Below are positions 1-6,814 of a stretch of 13,035 nt of DNA, piece after piece (within the stretch, counting starts at the first letter, position 1; each line of letters begins with the position of its first letter). Below the pieces are notes generated by a model. That model was not told the origin of the DNA. It saw only the letters and a list, made by a program, of their open reading frames with translations, and did no database searches. The DNA comes from Chitinophagia bacterium (GTDB taxonomy: Bacteria > Bacteroidota > Bacteroidia > Chitinophagales > Chitinophagaceae). The stretch spans positions 1-13,035 of the forward strand of contig RGVM01000023.1 of the NCBI GenBank assembly GCA_010027295.1. Direction: 5' to 3'. A program made the translations under genes and the position numbers.

Positions 1-2
1 GT

Positions 3-545
3 TCCAAAATTCGGCGAACGCTTTTCGCGGAATGCCGCGAGCCCTTCGTCAAGGTCGCCGAACTCGACTACGCACGCATCGAAAAGATCATGGGCGTCAA
101 CTTCTGGGGTACGCTCTATTTTGTGAAGACCCTCCTGCCTCATCTCCTGACCCGTCCCGAAGCGCATATCGTTAACGTGTCGAGCATGGGCGGGTTTCTC
201 CCCGTACCCGGACAGACGATCTATGGCGCCTCCAAGGCCGCCATAAAGCTCTTCACCGAGGGACTGCACGCGGAACTGGCAGACACACGGGTGCATGTCA
301 CCCTCGTCCTGCCCGGAGCCATCGACACCGATATCACGAAGAACTCCGGAGTGGAGATGCCCGAGTCCTCCATGCCCATGCTGCCGGCATCCAAAGCCGC
401 CGCCATCATCATCGGAGCGATGGAGCGGGACGCATACCGGGTGCTCGTCGGGAAGGATGCGCGCACCATGGACATGCTCTACCGGTTGAACCCCGTCCGG
501 GCGGCACGCATGATCCGGAGCAAGATGCGGGAGCTTCTGAAATAA
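3..545 (+). CDS. SDR family NAD(P)-dependent oxidoreductase, C-terminal part (left end off window)
   Basis: Short-chain dehydrogenase/reductase, a soluble NAD(P)-dependent oxidoreductase of unknown substrate. About 180 residues are visible and the frame is open to the window edge, so the N-terminal Rossmann motif (GxxxGxG) lies outside. Visible hallmarks are the VNFWGT segment that follows helix 4, the catalytic serine in HIVNVSSMGG, the YGASK catalytic Tyr-x-x-x-Lys, and the post-catalytic LPGAIDTDI stretch. The tail (NPVRAARMIRSKMRELLK) fits the normal end of the family, and the gene stops at TAA. The NNAG motif expected just before the PFVKV segment is absent: in this frame the residues there read FAECRE. 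Either the extreme left end is unreliable or this copy diverges there. Family call is secure; the substrate is unknown. Confidence 0.88.
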   Translation, partial: SKIRRTLFAECREPFVKVAELDYARIEKIMGVNFWGTLYFVKTLLPHLLTRPEAHIVNVSSMGGFLPVPGQTIYGASKAAIKLFTEGLHAELADTRVHVTLVLPGAIDTDITKNSGVEMPESSMPMLPASKAAAIIIGAMERDAYRVLVGKDARTMDMLYRLNPVRAARMIRSKMRELLK

Positions 546-737
546 CCCTACCCGTGGGTATCGCCTCGTTAGGAAAAACCCGGGAAGTGTTCCGTGACGG
601 GGGCGAGGAATCCTAAAAGACTGCAGGGAACGGGGCACATAGTTTTATTTTTTCATACTTTCAGAAGCGGCTCCAGCGTTGCATGCACAGGAATTTGTGC
701 CATGCGAAAACACCACCCTGCGCGCACTCCACACTAG

Positions 738-2009
738 ATGCCCCACAGAATCCTTGTCACGATCCTGACCATGGCGATATGCATCCAGGCCCAAGCGGGT
801 CAGGGCGCGGCGTCATCTCAGGATACCCTGCCCCCCAAGCCGACACAGACACAGGAGGTTTCTCGCAGCAGGTCGGGGACCGACACGTCCCGGCCCCTCA
901 ACCGCGTAGCAGGGGACTCGACGATGCCCGTCCGACGCGATTCGCTCACCATACTCGGGGTGGGCGACATCATGCTGGGCACCGATTTCCCCAAAAAGGA
1001 ATACCTGCCCCCGGATGACGGCGCCAACCTGCTGAAACCCGTGCAGTCATACATCCGGGAGGCCGACATCGCCTTCGGCAACCTGGAGGGCACATTCCTG
1101 TCGGGCGACCACCCCGGCAAGAAATGCAAGGACAGCCTGGTATGCTACGCGTTCAAAATGCCCGACCACTATGCCCGCTACCTCACTGAGGCGGGCTTCG
1201 ACGTGATGAGCGTCGCAAACAACCATATCAATGACTTCGGGTTGAAGGGCTCGCGCAACACCGTCGAGGTCCTGGAGAGGGAAGGCATCCGGTATGCGGG
1301 CCTCAGCTTCTGTCCCACGACCGTCTTCCGGGTCGATGACCTGACCATCGGCTTCACCGCCTTCGCACCCAACACGGGCACGCTGGACATCAACGACCAT
1401 GCATCCGCCGCCCGCATCGTCCGGGCGCTCGACTCCGTCTGCGACATCGTCATCGTCTCCTTCCACGGCGGTGCGGAAGGCGCCACCCAGACACACGTGA
1501 CACGGCAGGATGAAACGTTCGTCGGCGAGAACCGCGGGAACCCATACCGCTTCGCCCGGGCGGTCATCGATGCCGGAGCCGATGTCGTCTTCGGGCACGG
1601 GCCCCATGTCACCCGGGCCATCGACCTCTACCGCGACCGGCTCATCTGCTACAGCTTGGGCAACTTCGCCACCTACGGACGGTTCAACCTGTCGGGCGTC
1701 TCCGGCATTGCCCCCATGGTCACGGTCAATGTCAACCGAAAGGGCGAGTTCCAATCCGCCCTCGTACGCTCCATCCGGCAGCCGGGAGAGGGCGGCCCCG
1801 TCATCGACGGGGAGCAGCGCGCCCTGAAGGAGTTGATACAGCTCACTCGAACCGATATTCCGGAAACCCCACTACTCATATCGATGGATGGAAACGTCCG
1901 GAAGAAGCCGGGAGCGGGAGAATGCCCGGAATGCGGAAAGGCGAGGAAGGATGCGAATACACCGGAGAAGGTGACGAAACGTTCAGGCTTGACATCCGGA
2001 AGAGAGTGA
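738..2009 (+). CDS. CapA family (poly-gamma-glutamate capsule synthesis-like) secreted protein
   Basis: 423-residue protein of the CapA / PGA_cap family, which has a calcineurin-like metallophosphatase fold and is linked to poly-gamma-glutamate capsule or cell-surface polymer handling. A short signal peptide (residues 1-20, MPHRILVTIL then MAICIQAQA) is followed by a low-complexity Ser/Thr/Pro linker to about residue 67. The catalytic domain shows GVGDIMLG (74-81), FGNLEG (113-118), VANNHINDFG (159-168), SFHGG (241-245), GHGPH (286-290) and SLGNF (306-310), the usual metal-site motifs in the usual order. The domain should end near residue 390 (ISMDGNVRKK). A basic tail of about 30 residues with a CPEC motif (396-399) follows. 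The start is ATG 738, preceded at once by an in-frame TAG. No capsule synthesis genes (capB, capC) lie nearby, so the physiological role is open. Confidence 0.9.
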   Translation: MPHRILVTILTMAICIQAQAGQGAASSQDTLPPKPTQTQEVSRSRSGTDTSRPLNRVAGDSTMPVRRDSLTILGVGDIMLGTDFPKKEYLPPDDGANLLKPVQSYIREADIAFGNLEGTFLSGDHPGKKCKDSLVCYAFKMPDHYARYLTEAGFDVMSVANNHINDFGLKGSRNTVEVLEREGIRYAGLSFCPTTVFRVDDLTIGFTAFAPNTGTLDINDHASAARIVRALDSVCDIVIVSFHGGAEGATQTHVTRQDETFVGENRGNPYRFARAVIDAGADVVFGHGPHVTRAIDLYRDRLICYSLGNFATYGRFNLSGVSGIAPMVTVNVNRKGEFQSALVRSIRQPGEGGPVIDGEQRALKELIQLTRTDIPETPLLISMDGNVRKKPGAGECPECGKARKDANTPEKVTKRSGLTSGRE

Positions 2010-2132
2010 CCGTCATGGCAGGCCATCCCCGGGGCATCATTGCCATGGGATTGAGAAAAAAAGCAGAGTCACGTTTCGCCCAACGCCCTTTCATTTTTCT
2101 GCCGGACAAAGCGGCCCCGGTTAGCCTAGGAA

Positions 2133-2164
2133 TAAAAAATCCCGCACAACGTGCAGGACTTTTT
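2133..2164 (-). terminator. Rho-independent terminator of tRNA-Leu(GAG), possibly bidirectional
   Basis: On the minus strand, just after the tRNA, an 8-bp stem (TCCTGCAC pairing with GTGCGGGA, one G-T pair) around a GTT loop is followed by a run of T. On the plus strand the same hairpin is also followed by CTTTTT, so it could also end the capA transcript that stops 124 nt upstream. Seen directly; function inferred. Confidence 0.8.
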
Positions 2165-2166
2165 CG

Positions 2167-2250
2167 TGCCCAAGACTGGATTCGAACCAGCACAGCCTTT
2201 CGGCCACTACCACCTCAAAGTAGCGTGTCTACCAATTTCACCACCTGGGC
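2167..2250 (-). tRNA. tRNA-Leu (anticodon GAG)
   Basis: Full cloverleaf on the minus strand. Acceptor GCCCAGG pairs with CTTGGGC (one G-T pair), with discriminator A. The D-loop contains TTGGTAGAC, anticodon stem CTACT/GGTAG encloses loop TTGAGGT (anticodon GAG), the long variable arm GCC-GAAA-GGC is typical of class II tRNA-Leu, and the T-loop is TTCGAAT. The 3' CCA is not encoded (ACGA follows). A perfect -7 box lies 9 nt upstream and a terminator 3 nt downstream, so it is a single-gene transcription unit. Confidence 0.96.
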
Positions 2251-2259
2251 AGGGGACTG

Positions 2260-2267
2260 CAAAAATA
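2260..2267 (-). promoter_or_regulatory. Bacteroidota -7 box (TATTTTTG) for tRNA-Leu(GAG)
   Basis: Exact match to TAnnTTTG on the minus strand, ending 9 nt before the mature tRNA 5' end, where a -7 element should lie. A clear TTG -33 partner is not visible at the usual distance. Confidence 0.65.
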
Positions 2268-2345
2268 GGGTAATTCCACGAATGAAAGAAATGCCGTCCG
2301 TAGTCAGCGGAAGTCCGACTGCCACGATACCGCCTCCTTGTTTCG

Positions 2346-2353
2346 TATCATTG
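2346..2353 (+). promoter_or_regulatory. Candidate -7 box (TATCATTG) for the PepSY fusion gene
   Basis: One mismatch to TAnnTTTG, 29 nt before ATG 2383. If used, it rules out the upstream TTG (2338) as a start codon. No convincing -33 element. Weak evidence. Confidence 0.3.
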
Positions 2354-2382
2354 CGGACTCCCATTCCTTCAACCTTCCTCCC

Positions 2383-4008
2383 ATGCGAAGAAAGATGGTC
2401 CGGCGCGCGCGGGTCTGGCACCGATGGCTGGGCTTCGTATTCGGCCTTCAGTTCCTGCTATGGACGCTCGGCGGACTTTATTTCAGCTGGACGAGCCTCC
2501 CGAACGTCCGCGGCGACGATATCCGGAAAGCACCGCAGCCGCTATCCCTGGCCGATCTGCCCTCCGCGGGTTTGGGCGAGGCCATGTCGTCGTTCCGTGG
2601 CCTTCATCCCAAGGCGGAGATCCTGGATCTGCGCTGGTCGGAGGATGTAGGTAAGAGAGGGCATTTCCTGGTCCGCTATCTCGAAAAGGGTGTCGAACAC
2701 CATGCACGGCTGGACCCAGAGAAGGCGACCCTCCTGCCCGACATCGAACCGGAGGAAGCGGGTGCCATCGCCCTGAATGGCCTGACAATCCCTGCCCGGG
2801 TCGCTGAGGTCAGGCTCCTGGAGAGGGTCGGACAGGATCATGAATACCGCGAAAAACCGCTGCCTGCCTATGCCGTCCGGTTGTCGGGCGAGAAGGGGTA
2901 CACCGTCTATGTGGGCCGGGAGACCGGTCAGATCCACAACATACGGAATACAAAATGGCGGGTCTTCGATTTCCTGTGGATGCTCCACATCATGGACTAT
3001 CGGGGCCGCGACGACATCAACAACCGCATCCTCCGGTTGGCATCCGTCCTCGGCCTCATCACCCTCGCCTCCGGCTATCTGCTCTTCTTCCTCACCCGGC
3101 GCCGGCGACGGAAAATATACCCAGCTGCCATCCTGCTGCTGCTCCTGGCCGCCCGGCCTTCTGATGCCGGCGCACAGACGCAGGAAAGGATGCGTCCACG
3201 AACAAGGTTCCAGCAAGTAACGGCCCTCGAAGAGAACTCCGGCATGATCCTATGGAAGGGAAGGCTCTGGCAGCATGTCGATGGAGGGGGCGGTCCCCTC
3301 CTGTTCGAGACCGACACTACCGACGGGCGCATCCTTCGTACGGTACGCGTCGGAGGCACGGCCAACAGGGACTGGGAGGACATCGCGCAGGACACGGCGT
3401 ACATCTATGTGGGGGACTTCGGCAACAACGCGGATGGGGCCCGGAAGGACCTCGCCATCTACCGGGTACGGAAGGCCGATATCGCCGCCGCCCCGGACAA
3501 CGGGGAAGTGCCGTCCCAGAAGATAGGCTTCCGCTATCCCGACATGCCCGACAGCGTGGCTGCGCCCAACCGGACCGACCACGACTGCGAGGCCATGGTC
3601 TGCCTGGACGGCCGGCTGCTGCTCTTCACCAAGCAATGGGCATCGAAGGCCACCGTCCTCTACAGCCTGCCTGCGGAACCCGGTGAATACACGGCAGAGC
3701 GGCTAGACTCCTTCGACACCGACGGAATGGTGACCGGCGCCGACATAGACCCTTCCACGGGCCGTATCGTCCTCACCGGCTACACGCCGATGCTGGCACG
3801 CTTCCTATGGCTCCTGTACGACTTTCCCGGCGGGATGCCCTTCCGGGGCCGACATCTGCGTGTACCGCTCGCCGGACCGGCGCAGACCGAGTCGGTGGCA
3901 TTCATCGACAGCGACCGGCTGTTCCTGGGCAGCGAGCGATTCCGCATATTGCCCGCAAGGATTGAAATCCTGGAGATTGGTGGACTGCTGCCGAGTCGGT
4001 TGGAATAA
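2383..4008 (+). CDS. PepSY-TM membrane protein fused to a secreted beta-propeller-like domain
   Basis: 541-residue protein with two parts. Residues 1-240 form a PepSY-associated membrane protein: HRWLGFVFG then a helix (15-36), a periplasmic PepSY-like region (about 37-215, including GYTVYVGRETGQI and the FDFLWMLHIMDY segment), and a second helix (218-237). Such proteins are often linked to iron or heme uptake and flavin reductases, but none is nearby. After the cytoplasmic patch RRRRRK (239-244) comes a hydrophobic run (247-257) and an ARPSDAGAQ motif that looks like a signal peptide. Residues 277-535 resemble a domain usually found as a separate secreted protein in Bacteroidota (NSGMILWKGRLWQHVDGG, NRDWEDIAQD, YVGDFGNNADG), probably a beta-propeller of unknown function. 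No ATG, GTG or TTG lies at the junction, so this is one reading frame. ATG 2383 is chosen over TTG 2338 because MRRKMVRRARVWHRW is the usual N-terminus. Confidence 0.82.
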   Translation: MRRKMVRRARVWHRWLGFVFGLQFLLWTLGGLYFSWTSLPNVRGDDIRKAPQPLSLADLPSAGLGEAMSSFRGLHPKAEILDLRWSEDVGKRGHFLVRYLEKGVEHHARLDPEKATLLPDIEPEEAGAIALNGLTIPARVAEVRLLERVGQDHEYREKPLPAYAVRLSGEKGYTVYVGRETGQIHNIRNTKWRVFDFLWMLHIMDYRGRDDINNRILRLASVLGLITLASGYLLFFLTRRRRRKIYPAAILLLLLAARPSDAGAQTQERMRPRTRFQQVTALEENSGMILWKGRLWQHVDGGGGPLLFETDTTDGRILRTVRVGGTANRDWEDIAQDTAYIYVGDFGNNADGARKDLAIYRVRKADIAAAPDNGEVPSQKIGFRYPDMPDSVAAPNRTDHDCEAMVCLDGRLLLFTKQWASKATVLYSLPAEPGEYTAERLDSFDTDGMVTGADIDPSTGRIVLTGYTPMLARFLWLLYDFPGGMPFRGRHLRVPLAGPAQTESVAFIDSDRLFLGSERFRILPARIEILEIGGLLPSRLE

Positions 4009-4015
4009 TACAATC

Positions 4016-4055
4016 CAGGATGCTCCCATATCTGTCGGGAAGGAATGACATCCTG
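4016..4055. terminator. Possible hairpin between convergent genes
   Basis: In the 65-nt gap between the PepSY fusion gene and the histidine kinase, CAGGATG (4016-4022) and CATCCTG (4049-4055) form a 7-bp inverted repeat, with an inner TCCC/GGGA pair. There is no T-run on either side, so an intrinsic terminator role is doubtful. Confidence 0.25.
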
Positions 4056-4073
4056 ACAATCTTTCGGTCCCCG

Positions 4074-5234
4074 CTATCCCTCAGCGGCCTTCAGGACAAC
4101 CCGGAAGGTGGTCCCCCGCCCCGGCTCCGAAGCCCAGACTGAGAGCCTGCCGCCGTGGTACTCTCGGACGATGCGCAGCGAAAGGGTGAGGCCTAGCCCC
4201 CAGCCTCGCTTCTTGGTCGTAAAGCCGGGCCGGAAGATGCGTCCCTGGTCGGTCCGGGACATGCCCTTGCCCGTATCGGAGACGTCGATGCAGACCTCTC
4301 CGCCTTCACGATGGAGCCGGACACGCACTTCGCCCGAGCCTTCCAGCGCGTCCAGCGCGTTGCGAAGGAGGTTCTCCACCACCCATTCCAGCAGGGTGGG
4401 CGAGGCCATGACCCTGTATTCGTCGCCGGGCTCCATGTGCACGGTCATGCTCACACGTGCGGCGGCCCTTTTGCTAACATAGTCGACCACATGGGGCACC
4501 AGCGAGGAGAGTTCACAGGGTTCGAGACGGGGCGGCCCTCCGATACGGCCGAAACGCTCCGATACGCGCTTGAGCCTCTCCAGGTCGCGCTGCATCTCGT
4601 CCACGATCCCCGGGTCGGAAGGAGACTCCCGCAGCATCGCCATCCATCCCTCCATCGCAGACAGCGGCGTGCCGAGCTGGTGGGCCGTCTCCTTGGCGAG
4701 GGCCGTCCACAGCCTGTCCTGCTCCGCACGGTGCCTGGCCGCCAGCGAGAGGAAGGCCACTGCGATGAACAGGGCGGCGATACCCAGCTGCACCATGGGG
4801 TAGTGGCGCACCTGTCGGAGCAGGGACGACTCTCCGTAGTAATAGCGGTTGAAGCGGGTCCGACCCGTATCGAGATAGGTCACGATGGGCGGATGCGCCT
4901 CGGCGAACTCCTGCAGAAGCCGGCGTAACCGGGTCGTATCGGTCGACGGGATGGCATCGTCGATGTTGTGGCATCCCGTGATGCTGTCGCGCTCGTCGGT
5001 CTCGATGACGGGTATCGATGTCTGGCCCGCTACCAGTAGGGAGGCGAAGAGGATGTCCTGCTCGGGAGTGGCATGCGCGATATAACGCTGTGCATCGGCC
5101 CACTCCTCGACCTTTCGGCGCTCTTCCGTAGCGATGCGGCCTGCCAGGTAGCGGGAATAGAAGATGGTGGCCGTGACCATGGCCACAGCCAGCAGGGTAA
5201 GAACACTTTTCCAGTCGAACAGCGGACGGATCAT
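4074..5234 (-). CDS. Membrane sensor histidine kinase
   Basis: 386-residue sensor kinase with an N-terminal helix (about 11-29), a periplasmic or extracytoplasmic region (30-147) without a recognised sensor fold, and a second helix (148-166). A HisKA dimerisation domain follows with phospho-acceptor His185 in KETAHQLGTPLSA, then a HATPase_c domain with N-box ENLLRNALDAL (287-297), G1 DTGKGM (320-325) and G2 GWGLGL (344-349). No HAMP or PAS domain is seen. This compact form with an IGGPP linker is common in Bacteroidota. It should autophosphorylate and pass phosphate to a response regulator, but no regulator gene lies in this window, so the partner is elsewhere. The start is ATG 5234; a TTG 30 nt upstream is less likely because MIRPLFDWKS is a normal N-terminus and a candidate -7 box lies 19 nt before the ATG. 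Confidence 0.93.
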   Translation of the reverse strand: MIRPLFDWKSVLTLLAVAMVTATIFYSRYLAGRIATEERRKVEEWADAQRYIAHATPEQDILFASLLVAGQTSIPVIETDERDSITGCHNIDDAIPSTDTTRLRRLLQEFAEAHPPIVTYLDTGRTRFNRYYYGESSLLRQVRHYPMVQLGIAALFIAVAFLSLAARHRAEQDRLWTALAKETAHQLGTPLSAMEGWMAMLRESPSDPGIVDEMQRDLERLKRVSERFGRIGGPPRLEPCELSSLVPHVVDYVSKRAAARVSMTVHMEPGDEYRVMASPTLLEWVVENLLRNALDALEGSGEVRVRLHREGGEVCIDVSDTGKGMSRTDQGRIFRPGFTTKKRGWGLGLTLSLRIVREYHGGRLSVWASEPGRGTTFRVVLKAAEG

Positions 5235-5253
5235 GCGGCATGGGGTCGGATAC

Positions 5254-5261
5254 CGAAGGTA
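5254..5261 (-). promoter_or_regulatory. Candidate -7 box (TACCTTCG) for the histidine kinase
   Basis: One mismatch to TAnnTTTG on the minus strand, 19 nt before ATG 5234. That is the same spacing as the perfect boxes of the glycosyltransferase and the 68-residue gene, which raises its credibility. No clear -33 element. Confidence 0.4.
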
Positions 5262-5301
5262 CAAACTCGCCGACGGCCGTCAGTGCTTCCTCCGGAAGGC
5301 C

Positions 5302-5309
5302 TATTTTTG
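5302..5309 (+). promoter_or_regulatory. Bacteroidota -7 box (TATTTTTG) for the glycosyltransferase
   Basis: Exact TAnnTTTG match in the AT-rich patch CTATTTTTGC, 19 nt before the TTG start at 5329. It lies downstream of every other in-frame start (for example ATG 5233), so it decides the start choice. A TTG -33 element is not evident. Confidence 0.65.
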
Positions 5310-5328
5310 CGCAAACCCGAACCTTCCC

Positions 5329-6357
5329 TTGGCTCTACCAACCGTCGCGGTCGTCATCCTCAATTACAACGGGAAGGGTTACCTGGAACGCTTCCTGCCT
5401 TCCGTTACCCGATCGACATACCCCAACCTCGAGGTCGTGGTTGCCGACAACCGGTCTACGGACGACTCGGTCTCCTTCCTACGCAGCCAATACCCGGCCG
5501 TACGCATCCTGGAGAATCCCGCCAACGAGGGATTTGCGAAGGGCTACAATACGGCATTGGCGCAGGTATCGGCGGAGATCAGCGTGCTGCTGAACTCGGA
5601 CGTGGAGGTCGAGCCGGGATGGATAGAGCCGGTGGTGGCGTTGATGGCGACTGATGGGCGCATCGCCGCCTGCCAGCCCAAGATCCTGGACTGGAGCGCG
5701 CCCGACCGCTTCGAGTACGCCGGCGCAGCCGGTGGCTGGATCGACAGCCTAGGCTATCCCTTCACGCGCGGCCGGGTCTTCGACACCTGCGAGCGCGACA
5801 CCGGGCAGTACGATGAAACGGCCCCCGTCTTCTGGGCCACGGGCGCAGCCATGTTTGTCAGAACCGCCGTATTCCGGGCACAGGGCGGCTTTGATCCCTA
5901 CTTCTTCGCACACCAGGAGGAGATTGACCTATGCTGGCGCATGCAGCTCTCCGGATACCGGATATTCGCCTGCCCCGCTTCCGTGGTTCGCCATGTCGGA
6001 GGAGGTACCCTCCCCCATAGCAACCCGCGCAAGACATTCCTGAACTTCCGCAACAATCATATCATGATCTGGAAGAACCTACCTATGAGGGAGCGGCTAT
6101 GGAAGGTTCCTGCCCGATTCGCACTCGACGCAGTAAGCGCCTGGAAGAACCTGCTGGAAGGGAACCCCGGCTATTTCATGGCCATCGCCAAGGCGCATGT
6201 GGCCTTCCTGGGCTGGTTGCTCCGACACCAGGGCCAGGCCCTGATGCCCGGCCGACGCGATGGCCCGTTGGAAGGACTGTACCCCGGCAACCTGATATGG
6301 GACTATTTCGTGCGGCACCGGAGGACCTTCGCTGAAATTGTCGGCCGCAGGGGATGA
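5329..6357 (+). CDS. Glycosyltransferase family 2
   Basis: 342-residue GT-A fold inverting glycosyltransferase (GT2), of the group annotated as rhamnosyltransferase-like and used in cell-surface polysaccharide assembly. Visible motifs are the nucleotide-binding start VAVVILNYNG (6-15), VADNRSTDDS (38-47), NEGFAKGYN (66-74), the metal-binding DxD-type LNSDVEV (88-94), the acceptor region FWATGAAMFVR (168-178) and HQEEIDLCWR (195-204), which carries the family's ED/R catalytic motif. The C-terminal part (about 240-342) is basic and amphipathic, consistent with membrane association. The start is taken as TTG 5329 because the family begins a few residues before VAVVILN and a perfect -7 box sits 19 nt upstream; ATG 5233 would add 32 residues unlike the family. 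It is divergent from the kinase gene. Donor and acceptor sugars are unknown. Confidence 0.92.
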   Translation: MALPTVAVVILNYNGKGYLERFLPSVTRSTYPNLEVVVADNRSTDDSVSFLRSQYPAVRILENPANEGFAKGYNTALAQVSAEISVLLNSDVEVEPGWIEPVVALMATDGRIAACQPKILDWSAPDRFEYAGAAGGWIDSLGYPFTRGRVFDTCERDTGQYDETAPVFWATGAAMFVRTAVFRAQGGFDPYFFAHQEEIDLCWRMQLSGYRIFACPASVVRHVGGGTLPHSNPRKTFLNFRNNHIMIWKNLPMRERLWKVPARFALDAVSAWKNLLEGNPGYFMAIAKAHVAFLGWLLRHQGQALMPGRRDGPLEGLYPGNLIWDYFVRHRRTFAEIVGRRG

Positions 6358-6375
6358 TTATTCCCGAACGCGCCC

Positions 6376-6383
6376 TATTTTTG
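6376..6383 (+). promoter_or_regulatory. Bacteroidota -7 box (TATTTTTG) for the 68-residue gene
   Basis: Exact TAnnTTTG match, 19 nt before ATG 6403 and 18 nt after the glycosyltransferase stop. The sequence between box and start is A-rich (AACATTGAAACATT), as is common before Bacteroidota start codons. No TTG at a normal -33 distance. Confidence 0.6.
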
Positions 6384-6402
6384 CACGCAACATTGAAACA
6401 TT

Positions 6403-6609
6403 ATGCATTCCGAGGACATGAACAAGCCGGAGAGGACGGATTTCGGCCGCAACTGGGTATCGTCGTCACGCTTCCTCTTCCACGTACAGCTCTTCGCCTT
6501 CGTGGCATTCGTTCTGGGAGGCTGCTATGGCCTCTACTCGATGCGCTACCCCGGCAAACCCAAGGTGGAAGTGCCCGAGAACACCCTCTATACGCCGAAA
6601 TACAAGTGA
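6403..6609 (+). CDS. Small single-pass membrane protein, 68 residues, unknown function
   Basis: I do not recognise this gene. The N-terminus is polar and charged (MHSEDMNKPERTDFGRNW), followed by one strongly hydrophobic helix (about 24-45, FLFHVQLFAFVAFVLGGCYG) and a short basic tail rich in Lys and Pro ending TPKYK. Charge distribution suggests the N-terminus inside. It has its own -7 box with a typical short leader, which favours a real gene over a chance frame. ATG 6418 is an alternative start that would give MNKPERT. The gene sits between the glycosyltransferase and tRNA-Gly and ends 29 nt before the tRNA promoter, so it may be independent of both. Confidence 0.7.
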   Translation: MHSEDMNKPERTDFGRNWVSSSRFLFHVQLFAFVAFVLGGCYGLYSMRYPGKPKVEVPENTLYTPKYK

Positions 6610-6638
6610 CCTGATTTTTTCCCTTCAAGGGATTGCCC

Positions 6639-6646
6639 TATATTTG
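6639..6646 (+). promoter_or_regulatory. Bacteroidota -7 box (TATATTTG) for tRNA-Gly
   Basis: Exact TAnnTTTG match, 21 nt upstream of the mature tRNA-Gly 5' end. A T-run lies about 20 nt further upstream (6615-6620) and may act as a degenerate -33 element. Confidence 0.65.
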
Positions 6647-6667
6647 CACTCCCGAAAGGGAACTTAC

Positions 6668-6743
6668 GCGGAAGTAGCTCAGCTGGTAGAGCATCACCTT
6701 GCCAAGGTGAGGGTCGCGGGTTCGAATCTCGTCTTCCGCTCCA
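6668..6743 (+). tRNA. tRNA-Gly (anticodon GCC), CCA encoded
   Basis: Standard cloverleaf. Acceptor GCGGAAG pairs with CTTCCGC, discriminator T. D-arm GCTC-AGCTGGTA-GAGC, anticodon stem TCACC/GGTGA around TTGCCAA (anticodon GCC), T-loop TTCGAAT. The 3' CCA is encoded (6741-6743), unlike the two tRNA-Leu genes in this window. Confidence 0.97.
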
Positions 6744-6747
6744 AAAA

Positions 6748-6787
6748 ACGCCCATTCGCCCATCGAAGCGGATGGGTTTTTCTTTCT
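6748..6787 (+). terminator. Rho-independent terminator of tRNA-Gly
   Basis: A 9-bp stem, CCCATTCGC (6751-6759) with GCGGATGGG (6768-6776) and one T-G pair, an 8-nt loop, then TTTTTCTTT. It starts 8 nt after the encoded CCA. This separates tRNA-Gly from the following tRNA-Leu, which has its own -7 box. Confidence 0.88.
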
Positions 6788-6814
6788 CCACGCACGTACA
6801 GCGCATTCGATGCT

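Noticed and set aside
549..601. Palindrome TACCCGTGGGTA (549-560) and hairpin CCCGGGAA/TTCC-CGGG (579-601) after the dehydrogenase
   Set aside because: Neither is followed by a T-run, so I do not call a terminator. The rest of the 546-737 gap shows only a weak TACTTTC box near 656.
1047..1754. 235-codon frame opposite capA, and similar frames opposite the kinase (4311-4928) and symporter (8084-8467)
   Set aside because: Low-complexity Asp/Glu/Gly/Val-rich shadows of high-GC genes.
1922..2650. Plus-strand frame crossing tRNA-Leu(GAG) (contains QDWIRTSTAF) and a minus frame ending in VKLVDTLL
   Set aside because: Typical translated tRNA artefacts overlapping the real capA end, the tRNA and the PepSY gene start.
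5164..5328. Extension of the glycosyltransferase to an upstream start (GTG 5164 or ATG 5233)
   Set aside because: It would overlap or abut the divergent kinase gene, add residues unlike the family, and lie upstream of the perfect -7 box.
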